A stretch of DNA of 63,413 nucleotides. Source: an uncultured Flavobacteriales bacterium. GTDB lineage: Bacteria > Bacteroidota > Bacteroidia > Flavobacteriales_D > Crocinitomicaceae. Under the pieces are notes generated by a model, which was not told the origin of the DNA, made no database searches, and saw nothing but the letters and a program-made list of their open reading frames with translations. The stretch is from positions 1 through 63,413 of the forward strand of contig CALJKJ010000012.1 in NCBI GenBank assembly GCA_937973685.1, read 5' to 3'. Shown here piece by piece: positions 51,651-60,135 of this stretch. The translations under genes and the position numbers were made by a program. Each line of letters begins with the position of its first letter. The first letter of the stretch is position 1.

Positions 51651-52040
51651 ATGTGTATGTCAAAAATAGTTCTCTCGGTTTGTTTCTCTTTACTCGTTTC
51701 AGTAACGCTTAATGCCCAGAAAATCCGAAGAAAAAATTTCGGCGAATATTCAGGAACAATTGCTCCATTTGAATTGGTGATTGATACTGTTTCAGTAAAA
51801 GTATCAGGTGCTCCAATTGTTGTTCATTTTGAAAAAGAATTACATTTATTTAGTCAAACAATTGGTGATAGTCAACTTACTGGAACTTGGGAAATAACAA
51901 AGAAAACGACTGCTATAATTTACCTAAAGGTTGCTTTTCCTGGAAACATTTTTGAACAATACGAATTATACCTTACCGATAAAAAAATGGTAAGGAACGG
52001 AATGTATCCGCAACCAAACACGCAATTAATGAAACATTAA
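51651..52040 (+). CDS. Small secreted protein, unknown, lipocalin-like appearance
   Basis: About 127-129 residues: signal peptide (MSKIVLSVCFSLLVSVTLNAQ), then a basic stretch (KIRRKNFGEYSG) and beta-strand-rich sequence with a GTWEITKKTTAIIYLKV segment reminiscent of lipocalin-type 'GxW' strands, ending YPQPNTQLMKH. I cannot name a family. Two ATGs two codons apart could start it. Its stop overlaps the stop of the convergent CotH-type gene. It is monocistronic as far as can be seen. Confidence 0.65.
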   Translation: MCMSKIVLSVCFSLLVSVTLNAQKIRRKNFGEYSGTIAPFELVIDTVSVKVSGAPIVVHFEKELHLFSQTIGDSQLTGTWEITKKTTAIIYLKVAFPGNIFEQYELYLTDKKMVRNGMYPQPNTQLMKH

Positions 52041-54109
52041 TAGTGGATGAATTTAAGTTGCTTGGTTTCTTGATTACTCACCAATGTAACAAAGTATACG
52101 CCAGCTGGCAAATTGTAATCCGCTAAATCAACGTGTACTTTATTTGAACCATAAACTAGGGGAATACCACTCAAGGTAGCGTTTTCTGCCCCATTTAGTG
52201 CGCAAATTTTAAGTGATAATTCGGATGGATTACTAGCGAACAATTCAATGGTAAACGATTCTTCAACGGGATTTGGATAGAGCGAAACACTACTAAAGGA
52301 CTCGTTCTCAGAAAGAGACAAATGACAAATCCCAGGTAAGTTTTGATCCATCCACGCTGTTCTATCGTCAATCCATTGTTTTAAAGCAGTTATTTCTCCT
52401 GCAAAATCCGCTGGAATTGGACTTGGATTTGGCCATGTATAAGTTCCTAAAATCGGCCATTTTTCAAAATGTCTATCCTTTGCTTCGTCTATATATAAAG
52501 CAACCGAATCAATAAAATGAAATAAGGAATCGCGACTTAATACACCTTGCCTCAACGAAGTCCAACGGCATTTCACTTCTTCCTGAAACCAAGGATCGGA
52601 CATAAATATTTCCCACCAAGTTGGGACTTGAAAACCCCCAGTACAGACATTTCCAAATTCATAAGCCCAACCAGTTGAAAGGTTGCCGTTACAATAATCA
52701 GCATTCCACCAAGCAAGGTTAAAATCCCACACTGGCCCCATGCGTAATTCACCTCCATTGCTGTTTTTTTCTTTGTGAAGGAATGAACTCAAACGGTAGC
52801 CGTCTACATTTTTACTGATTTCATTGAGTAACATGAAATCGATAAAAGATTTGTGTTTGATATACTTTCGATACCCAATCAATGGATCTGTATAATTGGG
52901 TCCATTTAGTGCATTTTCAAACGAATCAACATAGGAGTGAATGTAGGCATTTTGTTGTGGAGTAATCACATCATAAGTAGGGTAGTGGTGTTGAAAATTA
53001 ATTGGACTTCCGTCAGCTGCAGGATAGTTAGAAGTCCAAGCAATGTTGCTATTTCCAGTTGTTTTATCAATTTTAAAAATGTATCCGCCAGTTAATTCAT
53101 CACCACTATTATCCGTTGGTAATAATTTTGCAATATCCACTCTGTTTTGATCCCGTTTTATTTTCTCCATCAAATAATATATGCCTTGGTATTGACCATT
53201 TACGACCAATTCACATAATTTGCTTTTTGCAGCATAATGTCCCATTTTTGAGGATAAATCATACGTAATATTGTTGCGTAGACATGTTTTATCGTTGTAG
53301 GGCGCATACAATATCCAATCGTGTTCCATTGGCATTCCTAAGATAATGGTGTCTAAAATAGAACCATCAGTATTTCTTGTTTCAAAACCATATGATTTTT
53401 GAGGAAAACCACCAGATGAAGAGCCACGTTGTTCAATGCCAATTAGTTTGTTATACGCATTCGGAAAATCTGTTAAATGATTGATATTACCCAAACCATT
53501 GTCGATGATTTTCATACTGGCCTGTAACTTAGGTTCGTCAGGGATATTTTGATTATTAGGTGTATTAATAATAACAAGTGGTAGATTGCTTGAGCTAAAA
53601 GTTGTTGCAGTTGCTGGATTTGTACCAAAGGTCAATGTCCAATTATTCAATGTTCCTTGATCATTTGTACTGTTGTCTCTAACTTCTAATTGCCAAGTTC
53701 CATTCGGATTCTGTCCGTTATTAATTAATCCTATTTGTTCAATTGGTTTGTAAATTCCAGAAAATGGTGCAGAACCAGAAGCTATGGTAGTTGATACGTC
53801 TGAACGTAAACATGTATTGGAAAAGTTGTTTCCACTACCGCCATTATTGTCAATTAGTTTGATGATTGTTCCATCAGGCGCAATCAGTTTTATCGTTAAG
53901 TCAGCATCATACGTGTGGTTGATATTCAAACAAATTTGCTCCAACCCAAAACTCACTTGATTGATGTTGTTTGGTAATCCTGAAACGCTTAAATTTTTAG
54001 TTAATGTCTGATTATCAAGAATCAATCCGCTATTCCCGTAAAAGGTTTGCGCACTTAATTTGAACGTAAATGAAATGATAACCAATGTACTAAGAACGAA
54101 GAAACGCAT
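52037..54109 (-). CDS. T9SS-secreted CotH-family protein with a P-domain
   Basis: A 690-residue surface or secreted protein: signal peptide (FVLSTLVIISFTFKLSAQ), a proprotein-convertase P-domain (about 30-165; QICLNINHTYDADLTIKL, NPNGTWQLEVRDNSTNDQGTL quoted in part), then a CotH domain (about 195-590; YNDKTCLRNNITYDLS, FIFKIDK-type strand, MGPVWDFNLAWWNADYC), and a type A T9SS sorting domain (VSLYPNPVEESFTIEL to the end). CotH proteins include extracellular protein kinases; here the metal-binding DxD-like position reads WDFN. The role of this one is unknown. Confidence 0.87.
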   Translation of the reverse strand: MRFFVLSTLVIISFTFKLSAQTFYGNSGLILDNQTLTKNLSVSGLPNNINQVSFGLEQICLNINHTYDADLTIKLIAPDGTIIKLIDNNGGSGNNFSNTCLRSDVSTTIASGSAPFSGIYKPIEQIGLINNGQNPNGTWQLEVRDNSTNDQGTLNNWTLTFGTNPATATTFSSSNLPLVIINTPNNQNIPDEPKLQASMKIIDNGLGNINHLTDFPNAYNKLIGIEQRGSSSGGFPQKSYGFETRNTDGSILDTIILGMPMEHDWILYAPYNDKTCLRNNITYDLSSKMGHYAAKSKLCELVVNGQYQGIYYLMEKIKRDQNRVDIAKLLPTDNSGDELTGGYIFKIDKTTGNSNIAWTSNYPAADGSPINFQHHYPTYDVITPQQNAYIHSYVDSFENALNGPNYTDPLIGYRKYIKHKSFIDFMLLNEISKNVDGYRLSSFLHKEKNSNGGELRMGPVWDFNLAWWNADYCNGNLSTGWAYEFGNVCTGGFQVPTWWEIFMSDPWFQEEVKCRWTSLRQGVLSRDSLFHFIDSVALYIDEAKDRHFEKWPILGTYTWPNPSPIPADFAGEITALKQWIDDRTAWMDQNLPGICHLSLSENESFSSVSLYPNPVEESFTIELFASNPSELSLKICALNGAENATLSGIPLVYGSNKVHVDLADYNLPAGVYFVTLVSNQETKQLKFIHY

Positions 54110-54160
54110 ATAGTTTTTTTTATGAAAATACTATTTTTTTCTTAGTCGGCAACAATATAA

Positions 54161-55423
54161 TTAATGCTGAATGGTTTGAATTTTTTCAGGTTCGTGTTTG
54201 TGCTTGAAAAGAACAGCAAATAAAACTGCGATAACTAAAGCGTACAGCGCAAAACAAAGCCAGATCGAATGCCAATCATTTTTACCGTTTGACAACGTGA
54301 AAAAATGTTCTATCAAATAACCACTTGTTAAACTTCCAATGATTGCGCCAAATCCATTGGTCATCATCATAAATATTCCTTGTGCACTTGAACGAATTGT
54401 TGGACTTGTGTTTTGTTCAATAAACAAAGAACCTGAAATATTGAAAAAATCAAAGGCCATTCCGTAAACGATACACGATAAGATAATCATCCATAATCCA
54501 TCAGTAGGGTTTCCGTAGGCAAACAATCCAAAACGTAAAAACCAGGCTATTAAGCTAAATAGCATCACTTTTTTAATTCCGAATTTCTTCAAGAAAAATG
54601 GAATTGCTAGAATGAACAAGGTTTCTGAAATTTGAGAAATGGATATGATTATTGTCGAATATTTAACGGCAAATGAATCTGCGTATTTCGGAATCTCTTT
54701 GAAACTACTTAAAAAGACATCTCCATAAGCATTAGTTAACTGTAGCGCAGCTCCTAAAAACAGACTGAATAAGAAAAACAAAGCCATTTTATATGTTTTA
54801 AATAAATAAAAAGCGTCTAATCCAATTGTCTGAATGAATGATTTTTTTTCTCCTTTTTCCAACATAGGTTTACATGCAGGAAGTGTAAACGCATATATTC
54901 CTAATAAAATGGAGACAAATGCGGATATGTAAAATTGATTTTCAGAAGCTTTATTCCCTGTTAGATTTGTTACCCAAGTTGCTGCTATAAAACCAACAGT
55001 GCCCCAAACTCTTATTGGAGGAAACACACTCACAACATCGTATTGATTTGCGATCAAAGTATTGTAAGCTACAGAACTCGAAAGTGCTAATGTTGGCATG
55101 TAAAAGATCATTGCAATAAGGATGATCCAGAAGAAATCAGTTGGATTGTCAACCAAAGGAACGAATAACATCGTTATTCCACCAAGTAAATGCAACGCTC
55201 CAAAAAGTTTCTCAGCATTTATCCAACGATCTGCAATAATCCCACAAAGTGTTGGCATGAAAACTGAAGCAATTCCCATGGTAGAGAATATTGCGGCAAA
55301 TTCCGTATTGTCCCAATGTTTCGTGACGAACCAATAGTTAGCGACGGTTAACAACCAAGCTCCCCAAATAAAAAATTGCAGAAAGCTCATCACGGTCAAG
55401 CGCGATTTCATAGAAAGTAGCAT
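54161..55423 (-). CDS. MFS nucleoside permease (NupG/NHS type)
   Basis: A 420-residue transporter with 12 helices. KSRLTVMSFLQFFIWGAWLLTV (quoted in part), FPPIRVWGTVGFIAATW and FNISGSLFIEQNTSP are typical of the nucleoside:H+ symporter family. It imports nucleosides across the inner membrane. The relatives usually start at the Met of MKSRLTV, so the true start may be four codons later (55411). A 27-bp gap separates it from the bifunctional-nuclease gene upstream, which is probably co-transcribed. Confidence 0.88.
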   Translation of the reverse strand: MLLSMKSRLTVMSFLQFFIWGAWLLTVANYWFVTKHWDNTEFAAIFSTMGIASVFMPTLCGIIADRWINAEKLFGALHLLGGITMLFVPLVDNPTDFFWIILIAMIFYMPTLALSSSVAYNTLIANQYDVVSVFPPIRVWGTVGFIAATWVTNLTGNKASENQFYISAFVSILLGIYAFTLPACKPMLEKGEKKSFIQTIGLDAFYLFKTYKMALFFLFSLFLGAALQLTNAYGDVFLSSFKEIPKYADSFAVKYSTIIISISQISETLFILAIPFFLKKFGIKKVMLFSLIAWFLRFGLFAYGNPTDGLWMIILSCIVYGMAFDFFNISGSLFIEQNTSPTIRSSAQGIFMMMTNGFGAIIGSLTSGYLIEHFFTLSNGKNDWHSIWLCFALYALVIAVLFAVLFKHKHEPEKIQTIQH

Positions 55424-55450
55424 TGTAGTTTATTTAGTTAGAACGATGGT

Positions 55451-56032
55451 TTAATTCGTTCGTTTGTTTATTTCGTCTCTCAATAAAGAAGCACGTTCGT
55501 AATCTTCATTTTCAATTGCTTCTTGAAGTGCAATTTCCAATTCTTCTTTGGATAGTTGTTGAAATTCAGAAAAAGCTTGTGAGGATTCCAAGTTTTCTTC
55601 GTGTTCGTCTTCGAGCATCATTTCATCGGATAAAATTCCAGCAGATGAAAGAATAGATTCGAAAGTATAAATAGGACAGTGAAAGCGCACAGCCAACGCA
55701 ATAGCATCTGAGGTGCGTGCGTCAATCTCAGAAACCAAACCATCTTTGTGAAAGATTAATTTGGCAAAAAACACGCCTTCTTGTAAGTTGTAAATGACAA
55801 CTTCAGTCAATGTAATGCCGAATGATAATGAAAAAGATTTGAATAAATCGTGCGTTAATGGTCGGTTTGGTGTCATTTTCTCCAACTCGATAGCTATTGC
55901 TTGCGCTTCGAAGCCACCAATTATTATGGGTAAACGTCGTTTTCCACCCAATTCAGAAAGAACCAAGGCATATGCTCCGTTTTGTGTTTGACTGTAGGAT
56001 AAACCTACTATTTCCATTTTTATTTTATCCAT
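55451..56032 (-). CDS. Bifunctional-nuclease family (DUF151) protein with UVR motif
   Basis: A 193-residue protein. The BFN/DUF151 core is at about 1-130 (KRRLPIIIGGFEAQAIAIELEK quoted in part; RPLTHDLF; DARTSDAIALAVRFHCPIY), followed by an acidic linker and a UvrB/UvrC-type motif at the C terminus (EELEIALQEAIENEDYERAS quoted in part; LLRDEINKR). Plant relatives have DNase and RNase activity; the bacterial role is poorly known. It sits between the etfBA terminator and the nucleoside permease gene, 27 bp from the latter, an apt context for nucleic-acid salvage, although this is inference. Confidence 0.88.
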   Translation of the reverse strand: MDKIKMEIVGLSYSQTQNGAYALVLSELGGKRRLPIIIGGFEAQAIAIELEKMTPNRPLTHDLFKSFSLSFGITLTEVVIYNLQEGVFFAKLIFHKDGLVSEIDARTSDAIALAVRFHCPIYTFESILSSAGILSDEMMLEDEHEENLESSQAFSEFQQLSKEELEIALQEAIENEDYERASLLRDEINKRTN

Positions 56033-56060
56033 CCGATCGCTTTGTTGCGCAAGATTTAAA

Positions 56061-56092
56061 GAAAAACTAGGGAAGTCGCCCTCCCTAGTTTG
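56061..56092 (-). terminator. Terminator of etfBA
   Basis: Minus-strand stem AAACTAGGGA/TCCCTAGTTT (56064-56073 and 56082-56091) with loop and T-run, 25 bp after the etfA stop and just before the DUF151 gene. Confidence 0.82.
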
Positions 56093-56116
56093 TAAATTTA
56101 GCTAAATAGCTGAATA

Positions 56117-57067
56117 TTAGTGTTGTGTTGCTTTGAATTTTTTAACAGCTTCGGTTAATTTCGGTAACACATCAAATGCATCACCAACAACTCCGTAATC
56201 TGCAGCTTTGAAGAATGGCGCCTCAGCATCGGTATTGATAACAACGATGACTTTAGAACCGTTAACACCAGCTAAATGTTGGATAGCTCCAGAAATCCCA
56301 GCAGCAATGTACAAATTTGGACGAATTGCAACACCTGTTTGTCCAACGTGTTCGTGATGCGGTCTCCACCCAATATCTGCAACTGGACGAGAACAAGCCG
56401 TAGCTGCACCAAGTGCATTTGCCAAGTCTTCAACCATGTTCCAGTTTTCAGGACCTTTCAATCCTCTACCAGCTGAAACAACTAATTCTGCTTCTGGTAA
56501 TGGAATAGCACCTTCAGGTTTTTTTGTTTCAAGAACAGTGATTTTACTTGCGCTAACATTTCCATCAAAAGCGGAAACAGAACAAGCGTTTCCAGTTTTC
56601 TCCGGTTGAATCGAGTTGGGTAACAACGAAACAATTTTGATAGCTGAATTTACGGCAACATGACCAATTGCTTTTCCTGAAAATACGTTCACTTTCACAA
56701 CAAATCCATTGCTTGTATCTGGAATTGCAATAGCTCCAGAAACCAAACCTGCTTTCAATTTAACAGAAAGTCTTGGTGCGACAGCTTTCGCAATGATATC
56801 GTGAGAAAATAAAACCAAGTCAGCTTGTGTTGCTGTAACGGCATTTCCAATTAATTGCGTCAATTGGTGCGCGTCGTCTGTCGCAACAGAACGATCGATC
56901 AGCACATTTTTTGCGCCGTATTCACCAAGTGAAGCAAGTACGTCATCACTTGCTGTTCCTGTAGCAATAACAGAAATGTTTCCTCCAATTTTGGAAGCGT
57001 ATGTAACAACTTCAAAAGCACTTTTCGACAAATGAGTTGCGGTATTGATATATACTAAAATATTCAT
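56117..57067 (-). CDS. etfA: Electron transfer flavoprotein, alpha subunit
   Basis: A 316-residue FAD-binding subunit that takes electrons from acyl-CoA dehydrogenases and other flavoenzymes. The C-terminal FAD domain is unmistakable: SAGRGLKGPENW, LGAATACSRPVADIGW, GQTGVAIRPNLYIAAGISGA, and VINTDAEAPFFKAADYGVVGD (quoted in part). The N-terminal nucleotide-binding-like domain is shorter and lacks other extensions. It follows etfB by 16 bp and ends at a strong terminator. Confidence 0.96.
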   Translation of the reverse strand: MNILVYINTATHLSKSAFEVVTYASKIGGNISVIATGTASDDVLASLGEYGAKNVLIDRSVATDDAHQLTQLIGNAVTATQADLVLFSHDIIAKAVAPRLSVKLKAGLVSGAIAIPDTSNGFVVKVNVFSGKAIGHVAVNSAIKIVSLLPNSIQPEKTGNACSVSAFDGNVSASKITVLETKKPEGAIPLPEAELVVSAGRGLKGPENWNMVEDLANALGAATACSRPVADIGWRPHHEHVGQTGVAIRPNLYIAAGISGAIQHLAGVNGSKVIVVINTDAEAPFFKAADYGVVGDAFDVLPKLTEAVKKFKATQH

Positions 57068-57083
57068 GTCTGAAAGAATTGGA

Positions 57084-57824
57084 TTAAATAACTTTTGCTT
57101 CGTTGTGTAACAATGCTACTAACTCATCCATGTTGGATGGATCAATCATTTTAACTGCTGATTTAGCTGAAGGTAGACCGTATTCAACATACGTTGTTAA
57201 CTCGTCTGTTGCAATTGCTGGTATAACTGTCAGCGGTTTTGTACGAGCAGCCATGATGCCACGCATGTTTGGAATACGTTGTTCAGCCATTCCTTTTGCA
57301 CACGACACAACCAAAGGTAACGTAGCTTCAACAACTTGAACGCCACCAACGATTTCACGCTCCATACGAGCAACATTATTGGTTACATCCAATTTTGTAG
57401 CCAAAGAAATGAATGGCAAATCCAATGCCTCAGCTAGCATTCCGCCAACTTGTGAACCATTGTAGTTAATTGTTTCTTTTCCAGTTAAAACAAGATCGAA
57501 ATTATTTTCTTTTGCATAATGAGCAATTTGCATTGCAGTATAGTAAGCGTTTTTTGGCTCTGCATCTATTCGAACAGCATCATCAGCACCAATTGCTAAT
57601 GCTTTGCGAATAATTGCTTCGTCAGCTACATTTCCTACTGTGATAATTGTCAATGAACCACCAAGTGTTTCTTTTAATTCTAATCCACGAACCAAAGCAT
57701 ACCACTCGTCATAAGGGTTTACAATGTATTGAACGCCATTTTCATCAAATTGCTTGTTACCATCTGTAAAGGCAATTTTTGACGTTGTGTCGGGAGATTT
57801 ACTAATACAAACTAGAATTTTCAT
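57084..57824 (-). CDS. etfB: Electron transfer flavoprotein, beta subunit
   Basis: A 246-residue partner of EtfA, carrying AMP. KILVCISKSPDTTSKIAF and VNPYDEWYALVRGLELKE at the start, then VLTGKETINYNGSQVGGMLAE (quoted in part), and the recognition-loop region LPLVVSCAKGMAEQRIPNMRG, all typical. It is first in the etfBA operon; the 277-bp region to the divergent pdhB contains a -7 box, a leader hairpin and the large palindrome entered separately. Confidence 0.96.
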   Translation of the reverse strand: MKILVCISKSPDTTSKIAFTDGNKQFDENGVQYIVNPYDEWYALVRGLELKETLGGSLTIITVGNVADEAIIRKALAIGADDAVRIDAEPKNAYYTAMQIAHYAKENNFDLVLTGKETINYNGSQVGGMLAEALDLPFISLATKLDVTNNVARMEREIVGGVQVVEATLPLVVSCAKGMAEQRIPNMRGIMAARTKPLTVIPAIATDELTTYVEYGLPSAKSAVKMIDPSNMDELVALLHNEAKVI

Positions 57825-57840
57825 GTTCTATTTTTTTTAT

Positions 57841-57890
57841 CGATAAATTTTTGAAAGTGAAGTGGGGCGAACCTGCACCTAACTTTATCG
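57841..57890 (-). promoter_or_regulatory. Long hairpin in the predicted etfBA leader
   Basis: CGAT at 57841-57844 pairs with ATCG at 57887-57890, and an inner imperfect stem pairs AAAGTGAAGTG (57854-57864) with CACCTAACTTT (about 9 of 11 pairs). It lies in the leader predicted from the -7 box at 57926. Confidence 0.35.
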
Positions 57891-57925
57891 TTTTTATTTG
57901 TGTTCAACCGTTTGAATTCACCCTG

Positions 57926-57933
57926 CAAATGTA
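57926..57933 (-). promoter_or_regulatory. Putative -7 element of etfBA
   Basis: Minus-strand TACATTTG, exact TAnnTTTG, would give a leader of about 95 nt, unusually long for this window. The -33 TTG spacing is poor. Confidence 0.4.
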
Positions 57934-58020
57934 CTAATTTCAAAACGCAAATACCTTGTGTTTTTGCATAAAAAGCATACAAAAAATTGAACATTTTTAA
58001 TAAAAAGCAAAAAAAAATAA

Positions 58021-58041
58021 TAAGTGTCAATTTGACACTTA
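58021..58041. promoter_or_regulatory. 21-bp perfect palindrome, candidate operator between etfBA and pdhB
   Basis: TAAGTGTCAA (58021-58030) is mirrored exactly on the other side of a single T at 58031. Centred about 35 nt upstream of the pdhB -7 box centre, it occupies the position normally holding the -33 element, which looks absent. The half-sites AGTGT with 7-nt spacing recur upstream of gap. Confidence 0.75.
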
Positions 58042-58062
58042 CATTCTATTTGGTATTTTTAT

Positions 58063-58070
58063 TACTTTTG
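58063..58070 (+). promoter_or_regulatory. Putative -7 element of pdhB
   Basis: TACTTTTG, exact TAnnTTTG, 31 bp before the ATG; no TTG lies at a suitable -33 distance, which fits activator dependence. Confidence 0.5.
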
Positions 58071-58101
58071 GTGTTCAAAATCGAAATTTAACAAGATTCA
58101 G

Positions 58102-59082
58102 ATGAAAACGATTCAATTTAGAGAGGCACTTCGTGAGGCAATGTCCGAAGAAATGCGAAGAGATGAAAATGTCTTTTTACTAGGTGAAGAGGTTGCACAA
58201 TATAACGGAGCATACAAAGTATCTCAAGGTATGTTGGATGAATTCGGGCCAAAGCGTGTTATCGATACTCCAATTGCTGAATTAGGATTTACAGGTATTG
58301 CTGTTGGAGCTTCTATGAATGGTCTTCGTCCTATCGTGGAGTTCATGACGTGGAACTTTGCAATTTTAGCTGCAGATCAGATTATTAATTCAGCTGCAAA
58401 AATGTTGCAAATGTCAGGAGGTCAATACGGTTGTCCAATTGTATTTAGAGGCGGTAACGGAACAGCGGGACAATTAGCTGCAACGCATTCACAAAGTTTT
58501 GAAGCGTTTTATGCGCACGTACCAGGTTTGAAAGTAATCACACCTTCTAATCCGTACGATGCAAAAGGTTTGTTAAAAGCTGCAATCCGCGATAACGATC
58601 CAGTTGTTTTCTTTGAGTCAGAGAAAATGTATGGTGACAAAGGTGAAGTTCCTGAAGGTGAGTACATCATTCCAATTGGAGTAGGTGATGTGAAACGTAA
58701 AGGGACAGATGTAACAGTTGTTTCTTTTGGTAAAATCATCAAAGTTGCTTATGAAGCAGCTGAAGTTTTGGAAAAAGAAGGAATTTCTGTTGAGGTTATC
58801 GATTTACGTACCATTCGTCCAATTGATTATGCAATCATTATTGAATCAATCAAAAAAACCAATCGTTGTGTTGTTTTAGAAGAATCATGGCCTTTGGCAT
58901 CAATTTCTTCTGAAATCGCTTATCATTTACAACGTTATGCCTTTGATTATTTAGATGCACCAGTTATGCGTATTACACAAACGGATACACCTTTTGCTTT
59001 TTCTCCAACTTTAATCGATGCAGCATTACCAAATGTTGATAAATTAATCAAAGGGATCAAAGCAACATTGAACCGTAATTAA
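58102..59082 (+). CDS. pdhB: Pyruvate dehydrogenase E1 component, beta subunit
   Basis: A 326-residue subunit of the thiamine-diphosphate enzyme that feeds pyruvate into acetyl-CoA. FREALREAMSEEMRRDENVF, GEEVAQYNGAYKVSQG, RVIDTPIAELGFTGIAVGA and the ThDP-binding glutamate in that region, plus VVFFESEKMYGDKGEVPEG and VVLEESWPLASISSEIA, are characteristic of PdhB (as opposed to branched-chain E1-beta). The alpha subunit, E2 and E3 genes are not adjacent, as is common in this group. It is monocistronic, with a terminator 22 bp downstream. Confidence 0.93.
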   Translation: MKTIQFREALREAMSEEMRRDENVFLLGEEVAQYNGAYKVSQGMLDEFGPKRVIDTPIAELGFTGIAVGASMNGLRPIVEFMTWNFAILAADQIINSAAKMLQMSGGQYGCPIVFRGGNGTAGQLAATHSQSFEAFYAHVPGLKVITPSNPYDAKGLLKAAIRDNDPVVFFESEKMYGDKGEVPEGEYIIPIGVGDVKRKGTDVTVVSFGKIIKVAYEAAEVLEKEGISVEVIDLRTIRPIDYAIIIESIKKTNRCVVLEESWPLASISSEIAYHLQRYAFDYLDAPVMRITQTDTPFAFSPTLIDAALPNVDKLIKGIKATLNRN

Positions 59083-59103
59083 TAAAATTTAAATAGTAAG
59101 CAT

Positions 59104-59135
59104 AAAAAAAGGTCTTCATTTTGAAGACCTTTTTT
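59104..59135. terminator. Bidirectional terminator between pdhB and fabD
   Basis: AAAAGGTCTTCA pairs with TGAAGACCTTTT (59107-59133), with A7 before and T-run after. Confidence 0.9.
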
Positions 59136-59155
59136 ATTGGATATCTTTTTGAAAA

Positions 59156-60037
59156 TTAGATTTCAGCACTTGAACATGGAAACGCGCGGTCAACTTTTTT
59201 AAACAAACCTTGCAAAACTTTTCCAGGACCCACTTCGATCACCTCAGATGCTCCATCAGCTATCATTTGGTTCATTGTTTGTGTCCATCGAACAGGAGCA
59301 GTTAATTGATCGATCAAATTTTGTTTGATTTCGCTAGGATTTGTAACTGCTTGCGCTGTTGTGTTTTGATATACTGGACAAATTGGTGTGTTGAATTCAG
59401 TTGCTTCAATAGCCGCTGCTAATTCTGCACGAGCAGGTTCCATTAATGGTGAGTGAAATGCTCCTCCAACAGGCAATATCAATGCACGTTTAGCTCCAGC
59501 TTCCGTTAATTTAGCACATGCTTCTTCCACGGCAGGAATTGCTCCAGATATTACTAATTGTCCTGGGCAGTTATAATTTGCTGCTACAACAACTCCAGCT
59601 ATTCCAGCACAAATTTCTTCCACAACAGCGTCTTCTAATCCTAAGATTGCAGCCATCGTTGAAGGAACTGCTTCGCATGCAGCTTGCATTGCTAATGCAC
59701 GTTTGTAAACCAATTGCAAGCCGTCTTCGAAGGACAATGTTTTATTAGCAACTAATGCGGAAATTTCACCCAATGAATGACCTGCAACCATAGCTGGTTG
59801 AAATGCATCCCCAAGACATGCCGCAAGGATTGTTGAATGTAAAAAGATAGCAGGTTGAGTAACTTTCGTTTGTTTCAATTCATCATCTGAACCTTCAAAC
59901 ATTATTTTTTGAATGTCAAATCCTAACAACTCGTTTGCTTTGTCAAACAGGTTCTTTGCAATTTCAGAATTATCATATAGGTCCTTGCCCATTCCAGAAA
60001 ATTGAGCTCCTTGACCAGGAAATACATATGCTTTCAT
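59156..60037 (-). CDS. fabD: Malonyl-CoA:ACP transacylase
   Basis: A 293-residue enzyme that loads malonate onto acyl carrier protein for fatty acid synthesis. Motif FPGQGAQFSGMG, catalytic Ser88 in AGHSLGEISAL, Arg in YKRALAMQAA, and the histidine in GAFHSPLMEPA complete the active site, with the expected QVTQPAIF-like stretch (KVTQPAIF) before. It is flanked by terminators on both sides and has its own good promoter; no other fab genes are nearby. Confidence 0.96.
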   Translation of the reverse strand: MKAYVFPGQGAQFSGMGKDLYDNSEIAKNLFDKANELLGFDIQKIMFEGSDDELKQTKVTQPAIFLHSTILAACLGDAFQPAMVAGHSLGEISALVANKTLSFEDGLQLVYKRALAMQAACEAVPSTMAAILGLEDAVVEEICAGIAGVVVAANYNCPGQLVISGAIPAVEEACAKLTEAGAKRALILPVGGAFHSPLMEPARAELAAAIEATEFNTPICPVYQNTTAQAVTNPSEIKQNLIDQLTAPVRWTQTMNQMIADGASEVIEVGPGKVLQGLFKKVDRAFPCSSAEI

Positions 60038-60053
60038 AAAAAATAGTTTTGTA

Positions 60054-60085
60054 CAAAGTTACGATTTTCTGATTTATTAGCACAA
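60054..60085 (-). promoter_or_regulatory. Promoter of fabD
   Basis: Minus strand: TTG (60083-60085), 21-nt spacer, TAACTTTG (60054-60061); predicted leader about 10 nt. The -33 element lies inside the A/T tract of the terminator of the upstream T9SS gene. Confidence 0.6.
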
Positions 60086-60115
60086 AAAAAAGCGTTCACA
60101 TCTGTGAACGCTTTT
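60084..60115 (-). terminator. Terminator of the T9SS cargo gene
   Basis: Nearly perfect stem AAAAGCGTTCACA/TGTGAACGCTTTT (60088-60100 and 60103-60115) followed on the minus strand by a T-run. Confidence 0.9.
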
Positions 60116-60135
60116 CAAAAAAAATGAATTTTTTA

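Noticed and set aside
59518..59748. Several long readings on the strand opposite fabD, glmS, gap and the large amidohydrolase
   Set aside because: Their translations are low-complexity mirror images of real genes, without motifs, signal peptides or ribosome-binding context.
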